Shown here: piece by piece, positions 1-8,097 of the stretch
How positions within the stretch are numbered: position 1 is the stretch's first letter
Layout of the letters: every line of letters starts with the position of its first letter
DNA from: JASMHC01 sp964453855
GTDB taxonomy: Bacteria > Pseudomonadota > Alphaproteobacteria > Rhodobacterales > Rhodobacteraceae
Direction of reading: 5' to 3'
Assembly: GCA_964453855.1 (NCBI GenBank)
Contig: CAYVRN010000044.1
Span: 1-25,472 of the forward strand
Length of the DNA: 25,472 nucleotides
Notes under the pieces: generated by a model
What the model was told of the DNA's origin: nothing
What the model saw: only the letters and a program-made list of their open reading frames with translations
The model's database searches: none
Translations under genes and position numbers: made by a program

Positions 1-205
1 AAGATCGAACGTGCCATATGTAATTACTGTTTTCATAACCTAAGCTAAGTAGCCAATTTAGATACATAGAGTTACCACCTACGCCGCTGCATACGAAATG
101 TAAATCTATTCGCTTATACCCTTGATCTTGATCATGTCCTGATCCTACCTTGAAGCTATACTGTAAAGTTCAGTGTGTGCCTCAGGCCTGAGTTAAGGAA
201 ACGCC
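1..205. other. Non-coding leader upstream of the envelope-transport operon
   Basis: No convincing gene is visible here. The stretch is AT-richer than the coding DNA around it and presumably holds the promoter of the downstream operon, but I cannot find a well-spaced -35/-10 pair. A TATACT hexamer at 157-162 has no matching -35 box at 16-18 bases. A perfect 12-base palindrome, CTCAGGCCTGAG, lies at 181-192, directly before the AAGGA ribosome-binding site at 195-199 of the first gene. Confidence 0.5.
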
Positions 206-976
206 ATGTTCCAGTCTTTTTCGCCCCGCAATCTTCGGCCTGTGATCGCAGCATTCGCTCTGATGGCGCTGCCGGCGGCTTCTTTTGCCCAATCTGCCGA
301 GGACATCCTGCGGTCGGCTTTTGACAACTGGCGGGCGGATAGTTCGCATGCGGTCACCTCGATGACGATCAAGCGCAGCAATGGCACGCGGGAGATGACG
401 ATGGAAACCTGGACGCAGGGCGAAGACAAAGCGCTGGTTCGCTTTACGGCTCCTGCGCGGGATGCTGGCAACGCCACTTTGCAGCTTGGCACGGCAACCT
501 ACGTGTTCAACCCCAAGCTCAATCAGGTGATTAAGCTACCGTCCAGCGCCATGTCGCAAAGCTGGATGGGGTCGGATTTCAGCTACGAAGACCTCAGCCG
601 CTCGGAGCGGGTGATCGGTGATTACACCCATACGCTGGTCGAAACCCGCAGCGAAGGCGGGCACAAGATTTACGTGATTGAATCGGTGCCCAAGCGCGGT
701 GTGCCCGTTGTCTGGGGCAAGCAGGTTCTGGCAGTGCGCGATGATGGCGTGCTGTATTTTGTGGAATACTACGATCAGGTCGGCGAACGGGTCCGTGTGA
801 TGAGTGCCGACAAGATCGAGACCATCGACGGGCGCCCCTATCCGGTTGAAATGACCATGCGGGTCGATGACAAGCCGGGCGAGTTTACCCGTGTGACTAC
901 CGTTTCCTCTGAGTTCAACATCGACATTCCAAGCTATCTGTTCACCAAGTCGAACCTGCAAAACCCGAGGGATTAA
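206..976 (+). CDS. LolA-like outer membrane lipoprotein-sorting protein (periplasmic)
   Basis: This 256-residue protein resembles the LolA-fold 'outer membrane lipoprotein-sorting protein' family. The N-terminus has a clear Sec signal peptide: basic start, hydrophobic core at about residues 13-24, and an ASFA-Q cleavage site near residue 28. There is no lipobox cysteine, so the mature protein should be soluble in the periplasm. The rest is a beta-rich domain with no membrane segment. Its start has AAGGA six bases upstream. Three bases separate it from the first permease, and it heads an operon with two permeases, an ATPase and an outer-membrane barrel. By analogy with LolA and DUF1329 proteins it would carry a lipid or lipoprotein from the inner-membrane ABC transporter across the periplasm. 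The cargo cannot be read from the sequence. Family assignment is by recognition, not by a search. Confidence 0.8.
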   Translation: MFQSFSPRNLRPVIAAFALMALPAASFAQSAEDILRSAFDNWRADSSHAVTSMTIKRSNGTREMTMETWTQGEDKALVRFTAPARDAGNATLQLGTATYVFNPKLNQVIKLPSSAMSQSWMGSDFSYEDLSRSERVIGDYTHTLVETRSEGGHKIYVIESVPKRGVPVVWGKQVLAVRDDGVLYFVEYYDQVGERVRVMSADKIETIDGRPYPVEMTMRVDDKPGEFTRVTTVSSEFNIDIPSYLFTKSNLQNPRD

Positions 977-979
977 GCG

Positions 980-2203
980 ATGATTGTCTCGCTTGCGTGG
1001 CGCAATATCTGGCGGCAGCCCACCCGCACGGTGCTTAGTCTGGTCGGGATGGCGTTTACCTCGATGCTGTTGGTGTTCGTGCTGTCGTTCCAGCTGGGCA
1101 GCTACGACACGATGAAAGCGTCGATGCTGCAAATCAGCGACGGGTTCGGACAGTTTCAGGCCGAAGGGTACAAGGATGACCCCGACATGGCCAAGGTGGT
1201 GTCAGACCCAGCGGCGCTGATGGCAGATGTGGCGGCGATCGAAGGTATTTCTGGCGTGACCGAGCGGGGCAACGGTTTTGGCTTGCTGGCCAGTGGCGAG
1301 CGCACCTTTGCCGCGGCGGTGATGGGTATTGATCCGGTGGCCGAGGGCACAGTGACGACGTTGACCGGCAAAGTGACCGAGGGCCGCGCTTTGGCGGCAG
1401 ATGACGAAAACGCCATTGTGATCGGCGATGGCTTGGCGCGGAACCTCAAGGTTGGGTTGGGCGATCCGATCACGATGCTGGGCTCGGGCACCGACGGGTC
1501 GGTTGCGGCGGATGTTCTGATGGTTGTCGGTATCTTCAAGTCCGGCGTGCCGGAACTGGACCGTCAGATCGCACAGATGCCGATAAGCCGGTTCAAAGAC
1601 ACCTTCCTGATGGACGGTGCCGCGCACGTGGTTCTGGTGCGCAGCGAAGAATTGCCAGCCGTGGAAGAAGCCGAAGACCAGCTTCGGGCGGCGGCTGAAA
1701 AACATGGCGTGATCTATCTGAACTGGCAGGAACTGCGCCCCGAGGTTCAGCAGATGATCAACATCGATTTCTATACTGCCGTGATGATGTACGCGACCCT
1801 CGTTATAGTTGTTGTGTTCATCATTCTGAACACGCTTTACATGTCTGTGCTGGAGCGCACCCGTGAGTTCGGTGTGTTGCTGGCCGTCGGCATGAAGCCC
1901 CACCAGATCGGGCGCATGGTTTGGATGGAGATGATCTTTTTGTCCGCTGTTGGGGCGGGTATCGGCATTGCGTTGGGTATGATCCTGACGGGGATTTTCC
2001 AGAACACAGGGATCGCCATCGATATGGAAGGCACCGAGGAAATCTATGCCCAGTGGGGCTTGCCATCGAAATTCTATCCTGAAATGACCTTTGGCCGCGT
2101 GATGGCCGGGCCGGCGGCGATGGTTCTATCTATCGCTATGCTGGGGATCATCCCCTATCGCCGGGTGATGGGTCTGGAACCGGTAAAGGCGATGCACGGA
2201 TGA
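980..2203 (+). CDS. ABC transporter permease, FtsX/LolC-E/MacB type (first of two)
   Basis: This 407-residue inner-membrane protein has the FtsX/MacB layout. One transmembrane segment at about residues 17-38 is followed by a large periplasmic domain (about 40-265). Three more segments lie near 267-290, 316-338 and 375-393. The conserved cytoplasmic coupling stretch ERTREFGVLLAVGMKP lies between the second and third segments and is typical of LolC/E and MacB permeases, which extract lipids or lipoproteins or drive periplasmic machines rather than import solutes. GAGGGA at 967-972 is a good ribosome-binding site seven bases before the ATG. The stop overlaps the start of the next permease in an ATGA, so the two are translationally coupled. 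Two different permeases point to a LolCDE-like heterodimer rather than a MacB homodimer. Confidence 0.88.
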   Translation: MIVSLAWRNIWRQPTRTVLSLVGMAFTSMLLVFVLSFQLGSYDTMKASMLQISDGFGQFQAEGYKDDPDMAKVVSDPAALMADVAAIEGISGVTERGNGFGLLASGERTFAAAVMGIDPVAEGTVTTLTGKVTEGRALAADDENAIVIGDGLARNLKVGLGDPITMLGSGTDGSVAADVLMVVGIFKSGVPELDRQIAQMPISRFKDTFLMDGAAHVVLVRSEELPAVEEAEDQLRAAAEKHGVIYLNWQELRPEVQQMINIDFYTAVMMYATLVIVVVFIILNTLYMSVLERTREFGVLLAVGMKPHQIGRMVWMEMIFLSAVGAGIGIALGMILTGIFQNTGIAIDMEGTEEIYAQWGLPSKFYPEMTFGRVMAGPAAMVLSIAMLGIIPYRRVMGLEPVKAMHG

Positions 2204-3429
2204 TCAGCGCATTTCGATCCCTTGCCCCGCTTGCGTGGCGCAACGTATGGCGCAACCCGCGCCGGACGGTCATTACGCTGATCGTGGTCAGCATTGGCCT
2301 GTGGTCGATCCTGTTCTTCAACTCGCTTCTGAACGGCTGGATTCAATCGTCCAAGGACGCGGCGCTGAAGCTGCTGATGGGCGAAGGGCAGATTCACGCG
2401 GTCGGCTATCTGGATGACCCCCAGATCGAAGCCTTCATGCAGCCGCCCTCGGGAACTCTGCTTGAGGCGTTGAATGGCGACACGGTCGAAGACTGGACCG
2501 TTCGCGTTTCCGCCCCCGGTGTGGTGCAATCGGAATACAAAACCCTGCCGGTGACATTCATGGGCGTTGATCCGGCGGCGGAACAACGCATTTCCACCAT
2601 TCCCGGCGATGTGGTGCAGGGGCGTTATCTGACCGATGTCGATGATGACGGGATCATCCTTGGCAAGCACATGGTCGAGCGCCTGAAAACCGATCTGGGG
2701 CGGCGCGTAATCGTGATGTCTCAGAACGTCGATGGCACCATGTCGGAATGGAGCTTTGACGTAGTCGGTATTTTTGACAGCGATCAGGGGATCGAGGATT
2801 TCAACATCTTCACCGGCCTGAAAGCCTCGCAAGAGTTTTTGGGGTTGGAAAACGAAGTCGCTCAGGTGGTTGTAACCCTGCCGGACGACGCCGAACTGAC
2901 CCCCAGCATTCAGGTGCTAAAGGATGCAGCCCCCGATCTGGATGTGCGCAGCTGGAAAGAGCTGAACCTGTTTCTGGCGATGACCGACGATTTCATGGGC
3001 GTCTATATCTTTGTCTGGCTGGCGATCGTGTTTTCGATGATGGCGATCGGCATTGTGAACACCCAGTTGATGGCGGTGTTCGAACGGACTCAGGAGTTCG
3101 GACTGCTGCGGGCGCTGGGCATGAAGCCGCGCCGCGTGTTGCTGATGGTCACAATCGAAAGCGCGGTGCTGGTTGGCGCGGGTGTGGTGATTGGCGCGAT
3201 ATTGGCGGTGCTGACCGTCTGGGGCTTCCGCGGCGGGCTGGACCTGACCGCCTATGCCCGCGCGCTAGAGATGGTGGATATGGGAACGATGATCTTCCTG
3301 AAATACCATCCGGCGCAGATGGTGCAATTTTCGATCATCATCTGGATACTCGGAATTCTGGTGGCGCTGTGGCCCGCGCGGAGGGCTTCGAAATGCAGTC
3401 CCCAAGAAGCCATGCGGCGTGATACCTAG
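2200..3429 (+). CDS. ABC transporter permease, FtsX/LolC-E/MacB type (second of two)
   Basis: This 409-residue protein has the same architecture as its upstream neighbour. A transmembrane segment sits at about residues 22-42, followed by a periplasmic domain and three C-terminal segments (near 266-290, 318-340 and 376-393). The coupling motif is ERTQEFGLLRALGMKP. Both permeases begin with a related LAWRN-W-R-P-RT stretch, suggesting an old duplication. The ATG overlaps the preceding TGA by four bases, and the ATPase gene follows within about 12 bases. It most likely pairs with the first permease as a heterodimer driven by the downstream ATPase. Confidence 0.88.
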   Translation: MISAFRSLAPLAWRNVWRNPRRTVITLIVVSIGLWSILFFNSLLNGWIQSSKDAALKLLMGEGQIHAVGYLDDPQIEAFMQPPSGTLLEALNGDTVEDWTVRVSAPGVVQSEYKTLPVTFMGVDPAAEQRISTIPGDVVQGRYLTDVDDDGIILGKHMVERLKTDLGRRVIVMSQNVDGTMSEWSFDVVGIFDSDQGIEDFNIFTGLKASQEFLGLENEVAQVVVTLPDDAELTPSIQVLKDAAPDLDVRSWKELNLFLAMTDDFMGVYIFVWLAIVFSMMAIGIVNTQLMAVFERTQEFGLLRALGMKPRRVLLMVTIESAVLVGAGVVIGAILAVLTVWGFRGGLDLTAYARALEMVDMGTMIFLKYHPAQMVQFSIIIWILGILVALWPARRASKCSPQEAMRRDT

Positions 3430-3441
3430 GAAGGAATGGAA

Positions 3442-4128
3442 ATGGATCCTATCGTAACCTGTCGTGGCGTGACCAAAACCTTTGGCGAAGGTGATCTGGC
3501 CGTCAACGCGCTGCAAAATGTCGATCTGGATATCATGCCGGGCGACTTTGCAACGCTTGCAGGACCATCCGGTTCCGGCAAAACGACGCTGCTGAACATG
3601 ATCGGTGCACTTGACCTGCCAACCAGTGGAGAGGTCACTGTAGATGGCGAAAAGCTAGGCGGCATGAAGCAGGCACAGCTGTCCGAACTGCGTCTGAAGA
3701 AGATCGGTTTTGTGTTCCAGTCCTTCAACCTGATCCCCGTGATGTCAGCCTGCGAAAACATCGAGTTCGTGATGGAGCTTCAGGGCATTTCCAAATCCGA
3801 ACGGCGTGAGAAATCCATTGCAGCGTTGAAAGAGGTCGGCCTGGCTGGTCTGGAGCACCGCCGCCCCAGCGCCATGTCGGGTGGCCAGCAACAGCGCGTG
3901 GCAGTGGCTCGTGCACTGGTGTCCCGCCCGGCGATTGTGCTGGCGGATGAGCCGACTGCGAACCTTGATTCAACCTCGGCGTTGGATCTGATTGACCTGA
4001 TGCGAGAGTTAAACCGCGAACACGGCACCACCTTCCTGATCAGCTCGCACGATCCGCGCGTGCTTGAACACAGCCGCCGCCAGATCCACATGGTGGACGG
4101 AGGAATTGAAAGTGACACACGTCTTTAA
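3442..4128 (+). CDS. ABC transporter ATP-binding protein, LolD/MacB-like
   Basis: This 228-residue protein has every nucleotide-binding motif intact: Walker A GPSGSGKTT at residues 41-49, the Q-loop in VFQSFNL near 91-97, signature MSGGQQQR at 145-152, Walker B IVLADEP at 165-171 and the switch histidine in SSHDP near 203. The length and the FNLIPVMSACENIEF stretch fit the LolD/MacB/FtsE class that works with FtsX-type permeases. An in-frame ATG exists at 3436, but AAGGA at 3431-3435 directly abuts it. The ATG at 3442 has the normal six-base spacing and is preferred. The 3' end overlaps the next gene, which has its own Shine-Dalgarno and GTG start inside this coding region. Confidence 0.92.
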   Translation: MDPIVTCRGVTKTFGEGDLAVNALQNVDLDIMPGDFATLAGPSGSGKTTLLNMIGALDLPTSGEVTVDGEKLGGMKQAQLSELRLKKIGFVFQSFNLIPVMSACENIEFVMELQGISKSERREKSIAALKEVGLAGLEHRRPSAMSGGQQQRVAVARALVSRPAIVLADEPTANLDSTSALDLIDLMRELNREHGTTFLISSHDPRVLEHSRRQIHMVDGGIESDTRL

Positions 4129-5221
4129 AGCCGCCGCTATTGCCTTGGTCGTCGCCTCTCCGCTGTCTGCGGAAACGCGGTTCAAAACTGATGCGACCGT
4201 GACATACGACGAAACTGGCAAGACCATCGTCAACCCGTCGATGCGGGTGATCATGGATGGGTCCGAAGACAACCGTCGCTACGAATACCAGATGCTGTTC
4301 AGCTATCTGCAAAGCTCTGAAGCCCTAACCGCCCTTCCGGCGACACCACCTTCGACCATGTTTGACATGACAAATGTGATTGATGTCAGCGATAATGCGC
4401 AGATGACAATGTCGGTCGAGCGAGCGGCGGTCAGTTTTACCACAGACCAAACAGTGCTGAAAATCGGACGTCAGGCGCTGACATGGGGGCAGGGCACCGG
4501 CTTCAACCCCGGTGACTTCGTGTCACCTGCAGCGGGCGCCAGCTTTAAGCCCGGCGTCGATATGATCTACGGCCAGTATTTGTTCGACAACGGATCGGAC
4601 GTGCAGGCGGTCTATGTGCCCCGTCCTGCTACCGAAGGCGGTCAAATCAGCCGCAGCAACTCAACCCTTGCCCTGCGCGGTTTCACAACCCTTGGCATGA
4701 CCGACTTTACCCTGACCGTAGGCGAAGACCGCGGCGATTTGGTGACCGCCTTGGGCTTCAGCAGTTCGTTGGGTGGTTTGGGCGTCAAAGGGGAAATTGT
4801 GAACTGGGATTTGGCGTCAGGTTCGGCTGAGCCGTCTTGGGTTCTATCGGCAATGGGTTTCGGATCGTGGGGCGATTGGGGCACCACCTATTCCGCCGAG
4901 CTGTTTCACAACGGTTTTGGCGTTGCTCCGGACGATGCCTATTCGGCTGAATTGTTGACCAAGATGTCTACGGGCCATGTCTATCTGCCGAACAGAGACT
5001 ACTTGCTTCTGGGTGGGTCGATCATGTTCTCGCCCGAGTTTAGCATTGCCCCGTCTGCGATCATCTCACTGGAAGACCAAGGCGCGCTATTGGGACTTTC
5101 CGCCAGCTATGTGCTGGGGGATAACGCGGACCTGAGTGTTTCGGTCTCGGCCCCGACGGGCGCGGGTTTGGGTTTGGGTAAGCCGCAATCGGTCAGCTTT
5201 GTAGCGACGCAGTATTTCTAA
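4112..5221 (+). CDS. Predicted outer-membrane beta-barrel protein of the ABC operon
   Basis: I start this gene at the GTG at 4112, giving 369 residues. GGAGG at 4099-4103 is eight bases upstream, and the new N-terminus becomes a textbook signal peptide (hydrophobic core about residues 6-16, cleavage after PLSA near residue 19). An ATG at 4064 would bury that signal behind 16 polar residues. The mature protein is rich in alternating polar/hydrophobic strands and glycine turns, and it ends in phenylalanine (ATQYF), the C-terminal signature recognised by the BAM complex. A GRQALTWGQGTGFNPGDF stretch recalls DUF1302-like barrels, but I cannot assign a named family. It overlaps the ATPase gene by 17 bases. 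It is likely the outer-membrane terminus of the transport route encoded by this operon. Confidence 0.72.
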   Translation: MTHVFKAAAIALVVASPLSAETRFKTDATVTYDETGKTIVNPSMRVIMDGSEDNRRYEYQMLFSYLQSSEALTALPATPPSTMFDMTNVIDVSDNAQMTMSVERAAVSFTTDQTVLKIGRQALTWGQGTGFNPGDFVSPAAGASFKPGVDMIYGQYLFDNGSDVQAVYVPRPATEGGQISRSNSTLALRGFTTLGMTDFTLTVGEDRGDLVTALGFSSSLGGLGVKGEIVNWDLASGSAEPSWVLSAMGFGSWGDWGTTYSAELFHNGFGVAPDDAYSAELLTKMSTGHVYLPNRDYLLLGGSIMFSPEFSIAPSAIISLEDQGALLGLSASYVLGDNADLSVSVSAPTGAGLGLGKPQSVSFVATQYF

Positions 5222-5223
5222 GC

Positions 5224-5922
5224 TTACTCTGCTGCGACGATGGTCAGAGATACGGGTGATAACCCGTCAATCCCGCCTTCCAGAACGTCTCCTGCCTGAA
5301 CAGCGCCAACGCCAGCAGGCGTGCCCGTCATCACTAGATCACCGGGGGCAAGATGGAAGTATTTCGACAGATCGGCCACGATTTCGGTGCAGGAATGGAT
5401 CATCTCGGCCAGTGACGCATCCTGACGGATTTCGCCGTTCACAGACAGATAAATGCGCTGATCCGTTGCCGCGCCAAACTCGGACGCCTTTGTCAAAGGG
5501 GCCAAAACGGCCGACCCTTCAAAGTCTTTGGCGGTGTCCCACGGACGGCGCTTTTCCTTTGACGCCGCCTGCAAATCGCGGCGGGTCATATCGAGCCCGC
5601 AGCCATAGGCGTAAATTGCATCCGCTGCTTCATCCTTCGAACACCGGAAAACAGGCTTGCCGATGGCGAACACCAGCTCCATCTCGTGATGGCAGTCGGC
5701 AGTACCGGGCGGATATGGCAGAGTGCCGCCGCTGGGCAGGACTGCATGCAGCTGTTTGGTAAAGTAAAACGGAGCTTCGCGGTCAACCTCGTTTCCCATT
5801 TCCTTGGCGTGAGCTTCGTAATTACGTCCGACACAGAATATCCGGTGGATCGGATAGGTCTTGTCCTCGCCCGAAACTGCCAGCGAACGGATTTTTGGGG
5901 TGTCAAACAGATACTCGGACAT
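5224..5922 (-). CDS. Fumarylacetoacetate hydrolase (FAH) family protein, fumarylpyruvate hydrolase-like
   Basis: This 232-residue cytosolic hydrolase has the FAH fold signatures. The metal ligands are E80 and E82 in HHEMELVF and D111 in GLDMTRRDL, with the catalytic-region lysine in TAKDFEGSA (K132) and the C-terminal MTGTPAGVG loop at 198-206. FAH enzymes cleave C-C bonds in beta-diketo acids such as fumarylpyruvate and fumarylacetoacetate. The IFCVGRNYEAHAKEMGN start and the RPWDTAKDF stretch remind me most of fumarylpyruvate hydrolases (NagK type), but the substrate is unproven. The start at 5922 is chosen because GGAAGGGA lies just upstream; the ATG 15 bases further out lacks a site. Its stop lies two bases from the convergent barrel gene. 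A MarR regulator is divergent from it. Confidence 0.85.
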   Translation of the reverse strand: MSEYLFDTPKIRSLAVSGEDKTYPIHRIFCVGRNYEAHAKEMGNEVDREAPFYFTKQLHAVLPSGGTLPYPPGTADCHHEMELVFAIGKPVFRCSKDEAADAIYAYGCGLDMTRRDLQAASKEKRRPWDTAKDFEGSAVLAPLTKASEFGAATDQRIYLSVNGEIRQDASLAEMIHSCTEIVADLSKYFHLAPGDLVMTGTPAGVGAVQAGDVLEGGIDGLSPVSLTIVAAE

Positions 5923-6010
5923 GCCATTCCCTTCCATATTCTGATGCGACCATGATAACCTTTGGGGAATTAGTCAATCAGACCGCCCAACGCGGTGATA
6001 GGGAAGCCAT

Positions 6011-6439
6011 ATGAGCAACGTCAAAAGCATGCCGGGCCATCTGATACGGCGGATGCACCAAATCTCGGTCGCGTTGTTTGCCGATAAAATGGCCCGGATC
6101 GGGATTGATCTGACACCGGTGCAGTACGCAGCGTTGGAGCAGTTGTACGCAACGCCCGAGATTGACCAAACCACGCTGGCCCGTGCCATTGCTTATGACA
6201 AGGTGACCATCGGTGGCGTTGTTGATCGCTTGCGCCAAAAAGGATTTGTGACACGTGAACCATCCGTTCTGGATAAGCGTGCGCGGGTGGTGAAGCTGAC
6301 TGAATCAGGGCATGATGTTTTGGGTAAAGCCAGACCCATTGTTGAAGAACTTCAGAAAAAAATCGTTGGAAATCTGACAGATAGCGAGGCGGAGCGCTTG
6401 GTCGCCCTATTGAAGAAGGCAACGGCAATTCACAATTAG
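6011..6439 (+). CDS. MarR family transcriptional regulator
   Basis: This 142-residue protein has MarR architecture: an N-terminal dimerisation helix, a winged helix-turn-helix at about residues 45-95 (LTPVQYAALEQL, then DQTTLARAIAYDKVTIGGVVDRLRQKG split by a turn), the wing with the family signature DKRARVVKLTESG near 92-104, and a C-terminal helical dimerisation region. AGGGAAG sits just upstream of the ATG. It is divergent from the FAH-family gene with 88 bases between starts, the usual layout for a MarR protein controlling its neighbour in response to an aromatic or acidic ligand. The BoxR-type operator of the next gene begins one base after its stop, so it may also sit at the edge of the benzoate regulon. 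Confidence 0.9.
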   Translation: MSNVKSMPGHLIRRMHQISVALFADKMARIGIDLTPVQYAALEQLYATPEIDQTTLARAIAYDKVTIGGVVDRLRQKGFVTREPSVLDKRARVVKLTESGHDVLGKARPIVEELQKKIVGNLTDSEAERLVALLKKATAIHN

Positions 6440-6472
6440 TGCAATATAATGCATATAGTGTGATATGATGCA
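6440..6472. promoter_or_regulatory. BoxR-type operator pair upstream of benzoate-CoA ligase
   Basis: A perfect TGCA-ATATAA-TGCA lies at 6440-6453. A second copy, TGTG-ATATGA-TGCA, lies at 6459-6472, exactly 19 bases further on and with one half-site off by one base. TGCA-N6-TGCA is the pattern known for BzdR/BoxR-type benzoyl-CoA-responsive repressors. The first site contains TATAAT at 6445-6450, a perfect -10 hexamer, so a bound repressor would cover the promoter. I see no good -35 box for it. Confidence 0.75.
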
Positions 6473-6566
6473 TATTTCGGGTATGAATTGTGTGAATGCC
6501 CTGATAAGCTGATTCCTGTTCTCGCTTTTAAGATCCGAAAAGGACTGGCGATCACGGGAGGAAAAC

Positions 6567-8096
6567 ATGACCAACGGAAATGCAGCCGTTTACTTTGTCG
6601 ATCGACACGTCGACGAAGGGCGCGGCAATAAAACTGTCTTCCGCGAAGCGGACGGCGCGAAACGCAGCCTAACCTATGCCCAACTGAAAGATCAGGCCGG
6701 ACAATTCGCCGGGGCTTTGACCCGCGCCGGAGTTCGCAGGGAAGAACGGGTGGCATTGATCGTGCGCGACCAACTTGAATTTCCAGTCGCTTTCTTTGGC
6801 GCCATGAAATCAGGCGCTGTTCCGGTGCCGTTGAATACCCTACTGGCGGCCCCTGTTTACGATGCCATTTTGAACGACAGCCGCGCCTCGATACTGGTGG
6901 TGTCAGCCGCGCTTTGGGACACCGTAAAGCCTGCCATTGAAGGCAACACCTATCTGCGGCAGGTCGTGGTGATCGGGGATGCACCCGAGGGCACAACCAG
7001 CTTTGATGACTTCATAGATGGCGCCGATGTGCTGGACACGATCGAAGCCCACGACGACGAACTGGCCTTTTGGCTTTATTCATCCGGCTCGACCGGAACG
7101 CCCAAAGGCGTGCGCCATATCCATTCAAGCATGAAGGCCACAGCCGACACATTTGGGGCGCAAGTCTTGGGAATCCGCGAAGACGATGTGATTTTTTCAG
7201 CGGCAAAGTTCTTTTTTGCATACGGGTTAGGGAATGCTGTGTCGTTTCCGATGTCGGTTGGGGCCACCACAATAATCTTCAGTGGTCGACCGACGCCCGA
7301 CGCGATGTTCGACATTATGGCAAACGAAAAGCCCACCTTGTTCTGTGGCGTGCCGACTCTATTTGCGGCGCTGGTGGCCGAACAGGAAAAACGCGGAGGA
7401 TCGCCGGATCACTCAATTCGTCTGTGCACCAGCGCAGGCGAGGCTTTGCCGCGCGACATCGGCGGACGTTGGGAGCAGCTGTGGGGCTGCCAGATTGTCG
7501 ACGGTGTCGGATCAACCGAGATGCTGCACATCTTCCTGTCAAACGCGCCGGGTGACATTGTTTACGGTACGTCGGGAAAAGCGGTTCCGGGATACGAGGT
7601 CCGCTTGGTTGACGAGCACGACGAGGACGTACCCGACGGCGAAGTGGGTGAGCTGCTGGTGCGTGGACCGTCCAGTGCAGACGGCTACTGGAACCAGCGC
7701 AACAAATCGCAATCGACTTTTCAGGGCCATTGGACCCGCACGGGCGACAAATACACCAGGGATGAAAGCGGGCGTTTTGTCTACAGCGGCCGCACCGACG
7801 ACATGTTCAAGGTCTCGGGCATTTGGGTATCGCCGTTCGAAGTTGAGCAAGCTCTGATCGAATTCCCCGGTGTTCTGGAAGCGGCCGTTGTTTCGAAGGC
7901 GGACGAAAAGGGCCTGATAAAGCCTGCAGCTTTTGTGGTCATGAAAGAAGGGGTCGAAGCGCCCTCGATGGATGCCCTGAAGGACTTCGTGAAAGAGAAG
8001 ATCGGAATGTGGAAATATCCGCGCTGGGTGACTTTCGTAGATGAGCTGCCCAAGACAGCAACCGGTAAAATCCAACGTTTCAAATTAAGGGATTGA
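6567..8096 (+). CDS. bclA: Benzoate-CoA ligase
   Basis: This 509-residue adenylate-forming enzyme activates benzoate to benzoyl-CoA with ATP and CoA, the entry step of the box pathway. The ANL-superfamily motifs are present: the P-loop YSSGSTGTPKG at 171-181, GSTEM at 315-319, the TGD aspartate near 394, and the C-terminal catalytic lysine in PKTATGKIQ at residue 501. Length and the SAAKFFFAYGLGNAVSFP stretch match benzoate/4-hydroxybenzoate-CoA ligases (BclA/BadA/HbaA). GGGAGG lies about six bases upstream of the ATG. It opens the catabolic operon, preceded by a double BoxR-type operator, and is followed after one base by the alpha/beta hydrolase. A preference for a substituted benzoate cannot be excluded, but co-location with boxABC supports benzoate. 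Confidence 0.93.
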   Translation: MTNGNAAVYFVDRHVDEGRGNKTVFREADGAKRSLTYAQLKDQAGQFAGALTRAGVRREERVALIVRDQLEFPVAFFGAMKSGAVPVPLNTLLAAPVYDAILNDSRASILVVSAALWDTVKPAIEGNTYLRQVVVIGDAPEGTTSFDDFIDGADVLDTIEAHDDELAFWLYSSGSTGTPKGVRHIHSSMKATADTFGAQVLGIREDDVIFSAAKFFFAYGLGNAVSFPMSVGATTIIFSGRPTPDAMFDIMANEKPTLFCGVPTLFAALVAEQEKRGGSPDHSIRLCTSAGEALPRDIGGRWEQLWGCQIVDGVGSTEMLHIFLSNAPGDIVYGTSGKAVPGYEVRLVDEHDEDVPDGEVGELLVRGPSSADGYWNQRNKSQSTFQGHWTRTGDKYTRDESGRFVYSGRTDDMFKVSGIWVSPFEVEQALIEFPGVLEAAVVSKADEKGLIKPAAFVVMKEGVEAPSMDALKDFVKEKIGMWKYPRWVTFVDELPKTATGKIQRFKLRD

Positions 8097-8097
8097 T

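Noticed and set aside
149..169. MerR-like imperfect dyad around TATACT upstream of the first gene
   Set aside because: The arms match only at CTT and AAG, there is no suitably spaced -35, and no MerR gene is present in the window.
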